Assembly (NCBI RefSeq): GCF_001971725.1
Contig: NZ_CP019388.1
Location: 310,001-374,000 of the forward strand
Direction: 5' to 3'
From: Winogradskyella sp. J14-2
GTDB lineage: Bacteria; Bacteroidota; Bacteroidia; Flavobacteriales; Flavobacteriaceae
DNA length: 64,000 bases
The notes under the pieces were generated by a model. That model was not told the origin of the DNA. It saw only the letters and a program-made list of their open reading frames with translations, and did not search any database. This document shows, piece by piece, positions 43,802 through 52,100 of the stretch (positions within the stretch are counted from its first letter, which is position 1; each line of letters opens with the position of its first letter). The position numbers and the translations under genes were made by a program.

Positions 43802-44872
43802 TTAGTAGTCTGTGTACCCTTCCTTACCTGATGTGTAAAATAAATCAGGATTTGGGTCTTTAAGGGTTTTTCTATCTAAAAATTTCTGAACTAAATCTGG
43901 ATTGCTTATAAAGGGTCTACCAATGTACACCAGGTCGTAACCATTAGATATTACTTTTTCTGCATCATCCACACTGTTAACATCACCACCTGTAATGATG
44001 GTATCTTGAAAGTGTAATTTTATAGTACGTTTTATATCTGTTTTAAAATTTGGAGCACCCATACTGCCAGAATGGTCAACGATATGTATATAGGCTATAC
44101 CTATTTGTCTGAGTTCTGATGCTAGGTAGCTATATAAATCAACTAAATCTTCATAATCGTAATCCACATCATTCATAGCTCCGTAAGGCGATATTCTAAT
44201 CCCAACTTTGCCTTTACCTATGGCAGCAACTACCTTTTTAGAGAGTTCTAATACAAACCGTGCCCTATTTTTAAAATCGCCACCATAATCATCTTCTCTT
44301 ATATTAGATTTAGGATTTAAGAACTGATCTAATAAATAACCATTAGCAGCGTGCAACTCTACACCATCTACTCCTGCCCTATTTACCAATGCCTTTGCGC
44401 TATCTACAAATTCTTGCTGGGTTTGTATAATGTCTTCTAAACTCATAGCCTTTGGCGTAACGTGCGGTACCATTCCGTTGGTGTCGGTAAACATTTCACC
44501 TGCAGCTTTTACCGCACTTGGTGCTAATACTTCACCTGCCTCTGGTAGATTTTCTGCACCAACAATACGTCCGCAATGCATTAATTGGACAAAAAATTTA
44601 CCGTTTTTAGAATGTACAGCATCCGCTACTTTTTTCCAGCCCTCTATTTGTAAAGGTGAATATGCACCAGGTATTCTGGCGTAGCCGAGACCATTTATAG
44701 AAGGTGATGTTCCTTCAGAGATTATTAATCCGGCTGATGCACGTTGCGCATAGTATTCTGCCATAAGATTATTAGGTACATTGTCTAAAGCTCTACAGCG
44801 CGTCATTGGTGCCATAACTATTCTGTTATTAAGTGCTAAATCTCCTAATTTGTAAGATTGAAAAATACTCAT
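43802..44872 (-). CDS. Alkene reductase, old yellow enzyme family
   Basis: The 356-residue flavoenzyme has the OYE pattern: NRIVMAPMTRCRALDNVPN, AGLIISEGTSPSINGLGY, VQLMHCGRIVG, and VDGVELHAANGYLLDQFLNP with the His-x-x-Asn pair. FMN-binding text follows (RISPYGAMND, TGGDVNS, VYIGRPFISNPD). It should reduce C=C bonds of enals, enones or nitro-esters with NAD(P)H. It is cytosolic, NemA/YqjM type, and sits in a reverse-strand unit of its own. Confidence 0.92.
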   Translation of the reverse strand: MSIFQSYKLGDLALNNRIVMAPMTRCRALDNVPNNLMAEYYAQRASAGLIISEGTSPSINGLGYARIPGAYSPLQIEGWKKVADAVHSKNGKFFVQLMHCGRIVGAENLPEAGEVLAPSAVKAAGEMFTDTNGMVPHVTPKAMSLEDIIQTQQEFVDSAKALVNRAGVDGVELHAANGYLLDQFLNPKSNIREDDYGGDFKNRARFVLELSKKVVAAIGKGKVGIRISPYGAMNDVDYDYEDLVDLYSYLASELRQIGIAYIHIVDHSGSMGAPNFKTDIKRTIKLHFQDTIITGGDVNSVDDAEKVISNGYDLVYIGRPFISNPDLVQKFLDRKTLKDPNPDLFYTSGKEGYTDY

Positions 44873-44901
44873 AAATGCTTATCGTTTTTATATTAAAAAT
44901 T

Positions 44902-44933
44902 AAAGTGATAACTTTTTTAAAAGTTACCACTTT
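44902..44933 (-). terminator. Hairpin between the 45-kb gene and the reductase gene
   Basis: AAAGTGATAACTTTT pairs with AAAAGTTACCACTTT. On the reverse strand it follows the stop of the gene at 44956, and a T-rich stretch follows. Confidence 0.65.
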
Positions 44934-44955
44934 TTTTATTATTCATTAATTAAAG

Positions 44956-45327
44956 TTAAGACTTCTTACTGTCTAATACCGCTATGGGCTGAAGCTGAGG
45001 TTTCAGTTGCTTATACAAGCTGAACTGTGGTTTGGTAAGAATGTTTCGCATTTCTAGTGACTCTGCTTTTCGTAGCTTATACAAACGGTCTAGCTTTTCT
45101 TCTCCTTCATAGGTTGCGTGAATCTTTTCTTCTCGGATTAAAAATTCTTCCACTTTTCTCTGAAACAAAATAAATTGTTTAGCATCTAATGCCAACTCAT
45201 CATCATACTTATCGGTTATACTGGTGGCAATAGTTTCTAACGACTCATTATTTTTTTGTAGTATAGGATCTTGAGAAAAACCTAGTATTGAGAATGCTGT
45301 AAAGCATAGGATTATTAAAATTCGCAT
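44956..45327 (-). CDS. Small secreted protein of unknown function
   Basis: The 123-residue protein has a signal peptide (about 1-18, ending LGFSQ). The mature part is helical and charged (LDAKQFILFQRKVEEFLIREEKIHATYEGEEKLDRLYKLRK), resembling the short periplasmic CpxP/Spy-like or OmpH-like helical proteins in style only. No domain can be named. Confidence 0.7.
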   Translation of the reverse strand: MRILIILCFTAFSILGFSQDPILQKNNESLETIATSITDKYDDELALDAKQFILFQRKVEEFLIREEKIHATYEGEEKLDRLYKLRKAESLEMRNILTKPQFSLYKQLKPQLQPIAVLDSKKS

Positions 45328-45371
45328 ATCTGTAAATGTTTTGGTTTACTTTAATATAGCCAATACTCAGG

Positions 45372-45397
45372 AGGTCTTAAAATAATTTAAGAGACCT
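45372..45397. repeat. Imperfect hairpin upstream of the 45-kb gene
   Basis: AGGTCTTAAA pairs with TTTAAGAGACCT, with a 2-base bulge and no T run. It lies upstream of the reverse-strand gene at 44956-45327 and downstream of the helicase gene; it may be an operator or a weak RNA structure. Confidence 0.3.
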
Positions 45398-45495
45398 TAA
45401 CATCATTTATTCGAATTTAACATGGTATTAATATATTATATTTTTAATCGTAAATACCTATTTACCAAACACTTAAATTAATTTATCTGGGATCA

Positions 45496-47049
45496 CTAAT
45501 CTTCTGGTGGATACCCATGGATTTCTTCAAACTTTTGGTCAAAGTTGTTACGGATATAAGAATTTAATTTCTTTTGGTAGTCGTCTTTTAACCATTTTAG
45601 GAAATTGTGCGTACTTTTACTAATGCATTTTGCATAGATTTCGATACGCTGGTTGATATCTTCCTTTAGTAGTTTAGCCAATGCTAAAGCGTCGTAAACA
45701 TCCTCACTGTTTTCGATACAGATTTTAGCATGATGTTCTATAGAGCGCTCTAAAACCACCTTAGAAGATTCGCCAGCTGTAATGGCATCTTTATAAGTTT
45801 GTCTTATATCAAAATAAGTATCTTCAGATTTAGAAAATTCTTCTTTAATCTCATCAGATAAATCGTGCTTAAAATTGGCTTCAATTGCTTCATCATCTTT
45901 AATACGGTCAATATACCAATTTGGTGACTTAAAAATTAATTGCCAATCGAGATCAGCTCCCCAAGGTCCAAAACGGTATAAGTTGTTACCAAGGTCTATA
46001 ACCGTAAACTTTTCTTTATTGTTTAGAATCCTAGAGCCACGACCAATCATTTGGTAGTAAAGGGTTAATGATTTTGTTGCTCTGTTAAGAATAATAGTAT
46101 CTATTGTTGGTTCATCAAATCCGGTTGTTAAAATACTTACGGATGTTAATATGGCATTTGGTGTTTTGTGAAACCAATCTAAAATTTGTTTACGTTGTTT
46201 TTTGGTTGCGGTATTATCTAAGTGCATAATTGGTAGGCCTGCTTCTCTAAATGCGTAATAGACACTAATCGATGTGTTGATGCCATTATTAAAAATAAGG
46301 GCTTTTTTGCCTAGTGAATGTTTTTTATAAGCGTCTACTGTCTTTTGGAGCATAGCAGGACTTGTATATAAGTCTTCGGATGATTTTACAGTATAATCGC
46401 CATTAGAACCTACCTCTAAAGACGTTAAGCCCATATCATAGGCATAGGTTTCGCAGCGTGCTAAAAACTCATTCTCAATTAAATTTTCAATAGTCTCACC
46501 AGTAATTAATTCATCATAATTATCTTTCATTGGCAACTCTTTGTTAGAGCTTAAAGGAGTTGCAGTAACACCTAGGATGAAGGCATTTTCAAAGAACTTA
46601 AACAATTTGGTAAATGAATTATAGTGTGCCTCATCAATGATTACCAAACCAACATCCGAAATATCGAGTTTATTATCATTCAGCCTATTATTTAGAGTTT
46701 CTACCATAGCCACAAAGCACGAGTATTCGGCTTGGTCATCTAAGTTTGCCTTACTACTTACCACTTTATTGGTTACACCAAAACTAGTTAGCATCTTAGA
46801 GGTCTGGTTACAAAGCTCAATACGATGCGTCATTACCAATACTTTTTTATCGTGATTTTTTAAATATTGACGCACCATTTCTGAAAAGATAACCGTTTTT
46901 CCACCACCTGTAGGCAGTTGATACAATAAGTGATAATCATCTGGAGCGGTATCAAATTTTTCAAAAATCTGACTTATGGCACCTTGTTGATAATCATATA
47001 ATTCTTTATCGGTTTTTTTTTCTTGAACAGCTTGTTTTGTTTCAGACAT
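45496..47049 (-). CDS. DEAD/DEAH-box superfamily 2 helicase (copy 2)
   Basis: The 517-residue protein is a full-length relative of the copy at 9319-10827: YQLPTGGGKTVIFSEMV (Walker A), VIIDEAHYNSF (DEAH), LGVTATPLSS, SILTTGFDEPTID and QMIGRGSRI motifs are all in the same places. The two differ most in the N-terminus and the C-terminal 20 residues. Like copy 1 it has no nuclease or specificity domain and an unknown substrate. It is monocistronic. Both copies should be active by motif. Confidence 0.9.
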   Translation of the reverse strand: MSETKQAVQEKKTDKELYDYQQGAISQIFEKFDTAPDDYHLLYQLPTGGGKTVIFSEMVRQYLKNHDKKVLVMTHRIELCNQTSKMLTSFGVTNKVVSSKANLDDQAEYSCFVAMVETLNNRLNDNKLDISDVGLVIIDEAHYNSFTKLFKFFENAFILGVTATPLSSNKELPMKDNYDELITGETIENLIENEFLARCETYAYDMGLTSLEVGSNGDYTVKSSEDLYTSPAMLQKTVDAYKKHSLGKKALIFNNGINTSISVYYAFREAGLPIMHLDNTATKKQRKQILDWFHKTPNAILTSVSILTTGFDEPTIDTIILNRATKSLTLYYQMIGRGSRILNNKEKFTVIDLGNNLYRFGPWGADLDWQLIFKSPNWYIDRIKDDEAIEANFKHDLSDEIKEEFSKSEDTYFDIRQTYKDAITAGESSKVVLERSIEHHAKICIENSEDVYDALALAKLLKEDINQRIEIYAKCISKSTHNFLKWLKDDYQKKLNSYIRNNFDQKFEEIHGYPPED

Positions 47050-47204
47050 AAAGGGTTTAATATTTTTAAGGAAAGTGCAAATTTACGATACTTTTCTACA
47101 ATAGCTGTTAATAAATTCTGAAGCCCTACAATTGAAATCTACTAAACAATATTAATTTTATGCGGTCGTTATAAAAAATTGAAAATAAAATTTCTTTTAA
47201 ATAT

Positions 47205-48134
47205 ATGATATATAGACTTTTTTGCATTGGTTTTTTGGTGAGTGCGTGCTTAGGTTTTGCTCAAGAAGATTCTAAAAACAATACTATAAAGTTAAAATTA
47301 CCGACTACAGACGGAAAAAGCTTCATCTTTAAAGCGGTTGAAATCCCAACAGAAAAAGATACTTCTGTTTACAAAAATACGATAGATATTAAAGCTGAAT
47401 ATTGGGATACTTCGGTGTACAATCCATACGGAAATGTTGTTGCAGAGTTTCCTATTGAGCTTACTTTTACAGATAGCACCTATGCTTCACCTGTATCGCA
47501 TCCCAAGGTGATTACGTCTCGTTACGGATGGAGACGCGGAAGACCACATAAAGGTATTGATATTGATTTAGTTACAGGCGATTCTGTAGTTGCTGTCCTT
47601 AATGGTATTGTTCGTTTTGCAAAATATAGTCATGGTCATGGTAAAACGGTGGTAGTTAGGCACTATAATGGATTAGAAACCACCTACGCTCATCTCTCGC
47701 ATATTGCAGTTAAAGCTAATGACACGGTACTTAGAGGCCAATTTTTAGGCAAAGGTGGTAATACAGGACGCTCTAGTGGGAGTCATCTACACCTTGTTAC
47801 CAGCTATCTAGGCCAATATATTCATCCCGATTATTTGTTTAATTTTAATAGTAGCAATGCCATCCGTTCTCAAAATATCTGGATCACCAAAAAATGGACC
47901 AGACCTAGCTATCATAGCTCTAAACGTTTATCAAAGCTTACTCTTTTTAAAACACGAGAAGAGGCCTTAGCAAGTATAGAAAAACAACGCAAAATTTATG
48001 TTGTGAGAAAAGGTGATACATTATCTCGAATTTCTCAACGTAACCGAACAAGCATTGCTGCCATTTGCAGAACTAACAATATTAAAAAAAATGCAACGCT
48101 TAAGATTGGACAAAAGCTAATTTTAGAGCTTTAA
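47205..48134 (+). CDS. M23 peptidase with LysM domain
   Basis: The 309-residue protein has a signal peptide (about 1-19), an M23 metallopeptidase domain (about 95-205) with RRGRPHKGIDIDL (His, Asp), TYAHLSH and SGSHLHL (the HxH), and a C-terminal LysM domain (about 263-307, YVVRKGDTLSRISQRN). It should cut or remodel peptidoglycan cross-bridges in the periplasm, with LysM binding the glycan. All zinc ligands are present, so it looks catalytic rather than an EnvC-like activator. It stands alone, upstream of topB. Confidence 0.9.
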   Translation: MIYRLFCIGFLVSACLGFAQEDSKNNTIKLKLPTTDGKSFIFKAVEIPTEKDTSVYKNTIDIKAEYWDTSVYNPYGNVVAEFPIELTFTDSTYASPVSHPKVITSRYGWRRGRPHKGIDIDLVTGDSVVAVLNGIVRFAKYSHGHGKTVVVRHYNGLETTYAHLSHIAVKANDTVLRGQFLGKGGNTGRSSGSHLHLVTSYLGQYIHPDYLFNFNSSNAIRSQNIWITKKWTRPSYHSSKRLSKLTLFKTREEALASIEKQRKIYVVRKGDTLSRISQRNRTSIAAICRTNNIKKNATLKIGQKLILEL

Positions 48135-48191
48135 AAGCACTTTTATAATTCTTTATTTTACTTATTTTGCGGTTCTAAAATTCAATAAATT

Positions 48192-50408
48192 TTGAAAGTC
48201 TGTATTGCCGAAAAACCAAGTGTTGCAAGAGAAATTGCGAATGTTTTAGGAGCCAAAACCAAACGTGATGGTTACTTTGAAGGCAATGGTTATGCAGTTA
48301 CCTATACCTTTGGTCATCTTTGTTCGTTATGCGAGCCAAGCGATTATAAACCACATTGGAAAAGTTGGGATTTAAACAATTTACCAATGTTGCCAGAAAA
48401 ATTTAAAATTAAAGTCTCGGATAATGAGGGTATTAAAAAACAATTTAAAACTGTAAAACATCTTTTTGATAAAGCAGATGTTGTTATAAATTGTGGTGAT
48501 GCTGGCCAAGAAGGCGAATTGATACAACGTTGGGTTCTCAATAAAACTAAGTATAAAGGTGTTGTAAAACGGCTGTGGATTTCTTCACTTACTACAGAAG
48601 CTATAAAGGAAGGTTTTGAGAATCTAAAGCCTGCCGAAAATTACGACAATTTGTATCATGCAGGTTTTTCGAGATCTATCGGAGATTGGCTTCTTGGTAT
48701 TAATGCTACACGCTTATATACTGTAAAACATGGCGGTTATAAACAAGTACTATCTGTAGGACGTGTGCAAACTCCTACCCTTGCGATGTTAGTTAATCGT
48801 TATAAAGAGATAGAAAACTTTGTACCACAACCTTATTGGGAGCTTCAAACTTTATATCGAGACACTTTATTTAGTTACGAAGAAGGTCGTTTTCTAAAAG
48901 TAGAAGATGGTGAAAGGTTGGCAAATAAAGTAAAAGACCATGAGTTTGAAATTGTATCTATCACCAAAAAGAAAGGTACAGAATATGCACCTAAACTTTT
49001 TGACTTAACAGGGTTACAGGTTTACTGTAATACCAAATTTGGTTTATCCGCAGATGACACTTTAAAAATTGCACAAAAACTTTATGAAAAGAAGGTCGTA
49101 ACATACCCTAGAGTTGATACAACTTTTTTACCAAGCGACATTTATCCTAAAGTAAAAACTATTTTATCAAAACTAACTGATTATAATCAACTTACAGCAC
49201 CTTTACTTAATAAAAAGATAAAGAAGTCATCACGCGTTTTTAATGATAAAAAAGTAACCGATCATCATGCCATAATTCCCACAGGAATACAGACTCATTT
49301 ACAGCATAATGAACAACGTGTTTATGACATCATTACCAAACGATTTATAGCTGTTTTTTATGATGATTGTAAAGTATCTAACACTACAGTTATTGGTAAA
49401 GCAGATGATGTTAATTTTAAAACTACAGGCAAAGAAATACTATCTAAAGGCTGGCGTGTTGTATTTGATACTTCGACTTCGCTTAGCAACCAAAAGGATA
49501 ACATATTACCTGTTTTTACTAAAGGCGAAAAAGGACCACACGAGCCTTCCTTTTTAGAAAAGCAAACTAAACCACCAAAACAGTATACCGAAGCCTCCCT
49601 TCTACGCGCTATGGAAACTGCAGGAAAGCAAGTAGATAACGATGAATTAAGAGATTTGATGAAAGAAAATGGTATTGGCAGGCCTTCTACTAGAGCCAAT
49701 ATTATTGAAACACTCTTTAAACGTAAATATATTAAGCGGAATAAAAAGCAAATCTTACCAACCGTTACAGGAATACAATTAATAGATACCATTCAGAATG
49801 AATTATTAAAATCCGCTGAACTCACTGGTACTTGGGAAAAACAACTAAAAGATATAGAAAAGGGTAAAATTAGTGCTAATACGTTTATAAAAGGTATGAA
49901 ACGCATGGTCGATGCCTTAGTCTACGAGGTAAGAAGCGAAAAGGTAGAAACACGTATTTCTGCGATAAATAATAAACCTGTTAAAAAATCTAAATCGAAA
50001 CCTAAAAAAGAAAAGCTGGTTGGTACTACTTGCCCAAAATGCAAAAATGGGCATATCCTAAAAGGAAAAAGTGCTTATGGCTGCAACCTTTACGGAAAAG
50101 GGTGTGATTTTGTTTTACCTTTTAAATATGGTGAGAAAAAAATTTCAGAAAATCAATATGTTAGATTATTAGATAAAGGGTCTACAGTTAATCTTAAAGG
50201 CTTCAAAATTAATGGGAAATCTATTGAAGGCTTATTGCGTTTTGATGATGCCTACAAACTTAAGTTAGAACCTAAACTAACTGCAAAACCTAAAATTAAA
50301 ATTGGTGATTCTTGCCCAAAATGCAAAACCGGCCGTATTCTAAAAGGAAAAACAGCTTTTGGCTGTAGCAATTATAAAACGGGTTGTGATTTTAGGGTTA
50401 GTTTTTAA
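48192..50408 (+). CDS. topB: DNA topoisomerase III, TTG start
   Basis: The 738-residue protein starts at a TTG (giving MKVCIAEKPSVAREIANVLGA); no suitable ATG exists nearby. It has the TOPRIM domain (about 1-140, VVINCGDAGQEGELIQRW with acidic metal ligands), the type IA core (SIGDWLLGINATR), the catalytic Tyr305 in VTYPRVDTTFLPSD, and DELRDLMKENGIGRPSTRA. Two C-terminal zinc-ribbon repeats follow (CPKCKNGHILKGK, CPKCKTGRILKGK). It decatenates DNA during replication and repair. The two C-terminal repeats are close copies of one another. Confidence 0.93.
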   Translation: MKVCIAEKPSVAREIANVLGAKTKRDGYFEGNGYAVTYTFGHLCSLCEPSDYKPHWKSWDLNNLPMLPEKFKIKVSDNEGIKKQFKTVKHLFDKADVVINCGDAGQEGELIQRWVLNKTKYKGVVKRLWISSLTTEAIKEGFENLKPAENYDNLYHAGFSRSIGDWLLGINATRLYTVKHGGYKQVLSVGRVQTPTLAMLVNRYKEIENFVPQPYWELQTLYRDTLFSYEEGRFLKVEDGERLANKVKDHEFEIVSITKKKGTEYAPKLFDLTGLQVYCNTKFGLSADDTLKIAQKLYEKKVVTYPRVDTTFLPSDIYPKVKTILSKLTDYNQLTAPLLNKKIKKSSRVFNDKKVTDHHAIIPTGIQTHLQHNEQRVYDIITKRFIAVFYDDCKVSNTTVIGKADDVNFKTTGKEILSKGWRVVFDTSTSLSNQKDNILPVFTKGEKGPHEPSFLEKQTKPPKQYTEASLLRAMETAGKQVDNDELRDLMKENGIGRPSTRANIIETLFKRKYIKRNKKQILPTVTGIQLIDTIQNELLKSAELTGTWEKQLKDIEKGKISANTFIKGMKRMVDALVYEVRSEKVETRISAINNKPVKKSKSKPKKEKLVGTTCPKCKNGHILKGKSAYGCNLYGKGCDFVLPFKYGEKKISENQYVRLLDKGSTVNLKGFKINGKSIEGLLRFDDAYKLKLEPKLTAKPKIKIGDSCPKCKTGRILKGKTAFGCSNYKTGCDFRVSF

Positions 50409-50420
50409 AGTTTATTTAAT

Positions 50421-50519
50421 GTCAGCTCGAGTGATTTTCTATAGAAAATTGTAGCGAGAGCTATTTTAAAAGACTTCTCGATAATATTCCTCATGCTTCG
50501 GAATCACTCGAAGTGATGT
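50421..50519. repeat. Dispersed flavobacterial palindromic repeat with two hairpins
   Basis: The gap after topB carries two imperfect hairpins: AGCTC ... GATTTTCTATAGAAAAT ... GAGAGCT, and CTTCTCGA ... ATTCC ... GGAAT ... CTCGAAG. The CTCGAGTGA/TCACTCGAAGTGA text is typical of an interspersed repeat I recall from many flavobacterial genomes. It also lies between convergent genes and may act as a terminator. Confidence 0.55.
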
Positions 50520-50528
50520 TTCATTTTG

Positions 50529-50993
50529 TTATGTTTTGATTATAGGTACATAAAAATCCTCTTCAGAATCGGGACTTCCGTGAATATATTTTTGGCCCAT
50601 TACCTGAAAATGAGGTCTGCTGTCTATAGAATAGTTAGAATTGGGCAACCATTGCTCCATAATCTTTTGATATGTTGCACCTGCATCGTTACCTTTATGA
50701 AGAAACTTAGCATACTTACCAGCTGGTATTGTAAAGATTTCCATTTTATTAGGTATATCTATAGTTTTAGACACTTCTACGCAAGCCCAAATATCAAAAG
50801 GAACTTCAAAATTACCAAAAGCAGAATAATCTTGCAATGCCATTAACTCTAGACTAATAGTATTTTTAATGTGATGTTTTCTTGGCATAAACTGTTTCCA
50901 AAGTGCTACAATATTTTTAGATTGGTGTTGCAACATCTTACTTTTTTGGCCAATAACTATCTTCTGTTTAATGTCTATGATTGTTGGTTTCAT
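50529..50993 (-). CDS. GyrI-like/effector-binding domain protein
   Basis: The start at 50993 (MKPTIIDIKQKIVIGQKSKM) is preferred to one 9 bases upstream. The 154-residue protein has the GyrI/AraC effector-binding fold: FEVPFDIWACVEVSKTIDIPNKMEIFTIPAGKYAKFLHKG, then YQKIMEQWLPNSNYSIDSRPHFQVMG and DFYVPI. Such stand-alone domains bind small molecules or proteins. It is 21 bases downstream of the cold-shock gene in the same direction. Confidence 0.85.
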   Translation of the reverse strand: MKPTIIDIKQKIVIGQKSKMLQHQSKNIVALWKQFMPRKHHIKNTISLELMALQDYSAFGNFEVPFDIWACVEVSKTIDIPNKMEIFTIPAGKYAKFLHKGNDAGATYQKIMEQWLPNSNYSIDSRPHFQVMGQKYIHGSPDSEEDFYVPIIKT

Positions 50994-51014
50994 AGCACAC
51001 AATTGGTGGTGTAA

Positions 51015-51470
51015 TTATACTTTTTTTACTTTAACGGCATTCATGCCACGTTGTCCTTTTTCCAACTCAAAAGTCACTTTGTCGTTTTCTACAACATCAT
51101 CTATAATGCCACTAATGTGCATAAAATACTTTTCGTTGGTGTCTGCATCTATGACAAAACCATAACCTTTAGAATCATTAAAAAACGAAACTTTACCCTT
51201 TCTAACAGGATCAAAATCATCCTCTACATCTTCTTTTTTTGGTATCCCTATTTCAATATTTTTAGCCTTCACTTTTACCTTCATTGAAGGGTCTGGAGGT
51301 GTGTCTGTAAGATTACCATTATGATCTACATACGCGATAGGAATGCCGCTGGAGCCATTTTCTTCTTTTTCAAGTTTTCGCGCTTCCATCTTCTTTCGTT
51401 TTTCTTCACGTTTTTTCAAGCGCTTTTTTTCTTTTTCGGTTTTACTAAATGTTTGTTGTGATCTACCCAT
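51015..51470 (-). CDS. Cold-shock domain protein with basic N-terminal extension
   Basis: The 151-residue protein has a Lys/Glu-rich helical N-terminus (about 1-45), a linker, and a C-terminal cold-shock domain (about 88-150): KGKVSFFNDSKGYGFVIDA (RNP1 KGYGFV) and KYFMHIS (RNP2). It ends with KGQRGMNAVKVKKV. It should bind single-stranded RNA or DNA in the cytosol, and the charged extension may add RNA affinity. It lies just upstream of the GyrI-like gene. Confidence 0.9.
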   Translation of the reverse strand: MGRSQQTFSKTEKEKKRLKKREEKRKKMEARKLEKEENGSSGIPIAYVDHNGNLTDTPPDPSMKVKVKAKNIEIGIPKKEDVEDDFDPVRKGKVSFFNDSKGYGFVIDADTNEKYFMHISGIIDDVVENDKVTFELEKGQRGMNAVKVKKV

Positions 51471-51639
51471 TCATTTTAATTTGTGTTAATATCTGTGTTT
51501 GCCCATGAAAATATACAATGCAAACAAGTTAATTAACTTAACAATGAATAGTATTGGAAACCAAAAGGATAACTTAAGAATTAATGTTATTTGTGAGGTG
51601 TATCTTCAATAAACTATAACAAAGATACTGTAATAAATA

Positions 51640-52095
51640 TTATTTGACGAAACCTTTATACTTTAATGTACCTTTATTTTCTGAATTTAAAAACAAAAAA
51701 GCATTGCCGTTTGATTTTACTTCTAACTTAGCATTGTATGAACCAATTTTGAAAGTAATTGTAATTTCATGACTGCTATCGTTAAATTGTACATTGTAAT
51801 TAAGCAAGGATCCTTTTAGCGTTGTTGACGGTTTATCAGTTTCTAAAGTTGAAAGCGAACCATTAATATTGGCATTAGTTATGGTAATTGTATTTGCCCC
51901 TTCTGAAACCTGATCTCTTTTATCATTGTTAAAAACCCATGATGCTATAAACTTATAGTTTTGAGATTCAACTATTTTTTTGTTGATACTGTACATGGCC
52001 TGTACTTTCTGGTCTTTGGTTATAACAGATTGCGAAAAACTTGTAAATGGCAACGCAATTGTAAGCAATAGAGAATATATAATTAATTTTTTCAT
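51640..52095 (-). CDS. DUF4251-like secreted protein
   Basis: The 151-residue protein has a signal peptide ending TSFSQ. The mature part has the DUF4251 trend (NKKIVESQNYKFIASWVF, NTITITNANINGSLS, HEITITFKI, YNAKLEVKSNGNAFLFLNSEN, LKYKGFV). It is a possible distant paralogue of the lipoprotein at 39426. It is 5 bases downstream of the metalloprotease gene and is probably co-transcribed. Confidence 0.65.
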   Translation of the reverse strand: MKKLIIYSLLLTIALPFTSFSQSVITKDQKVQAMYSINKKIVESQNYKFIASWVFNNDKRDQVSEGANTITITNANINGSLSTLETDKPSTTLKGSLLNYNVQFNDSSHEITITFKIGSYNAKLEVKSNGNAFLFLNSENKGTLKYKGFVK

Positions 52096-52100
52096 AATCT

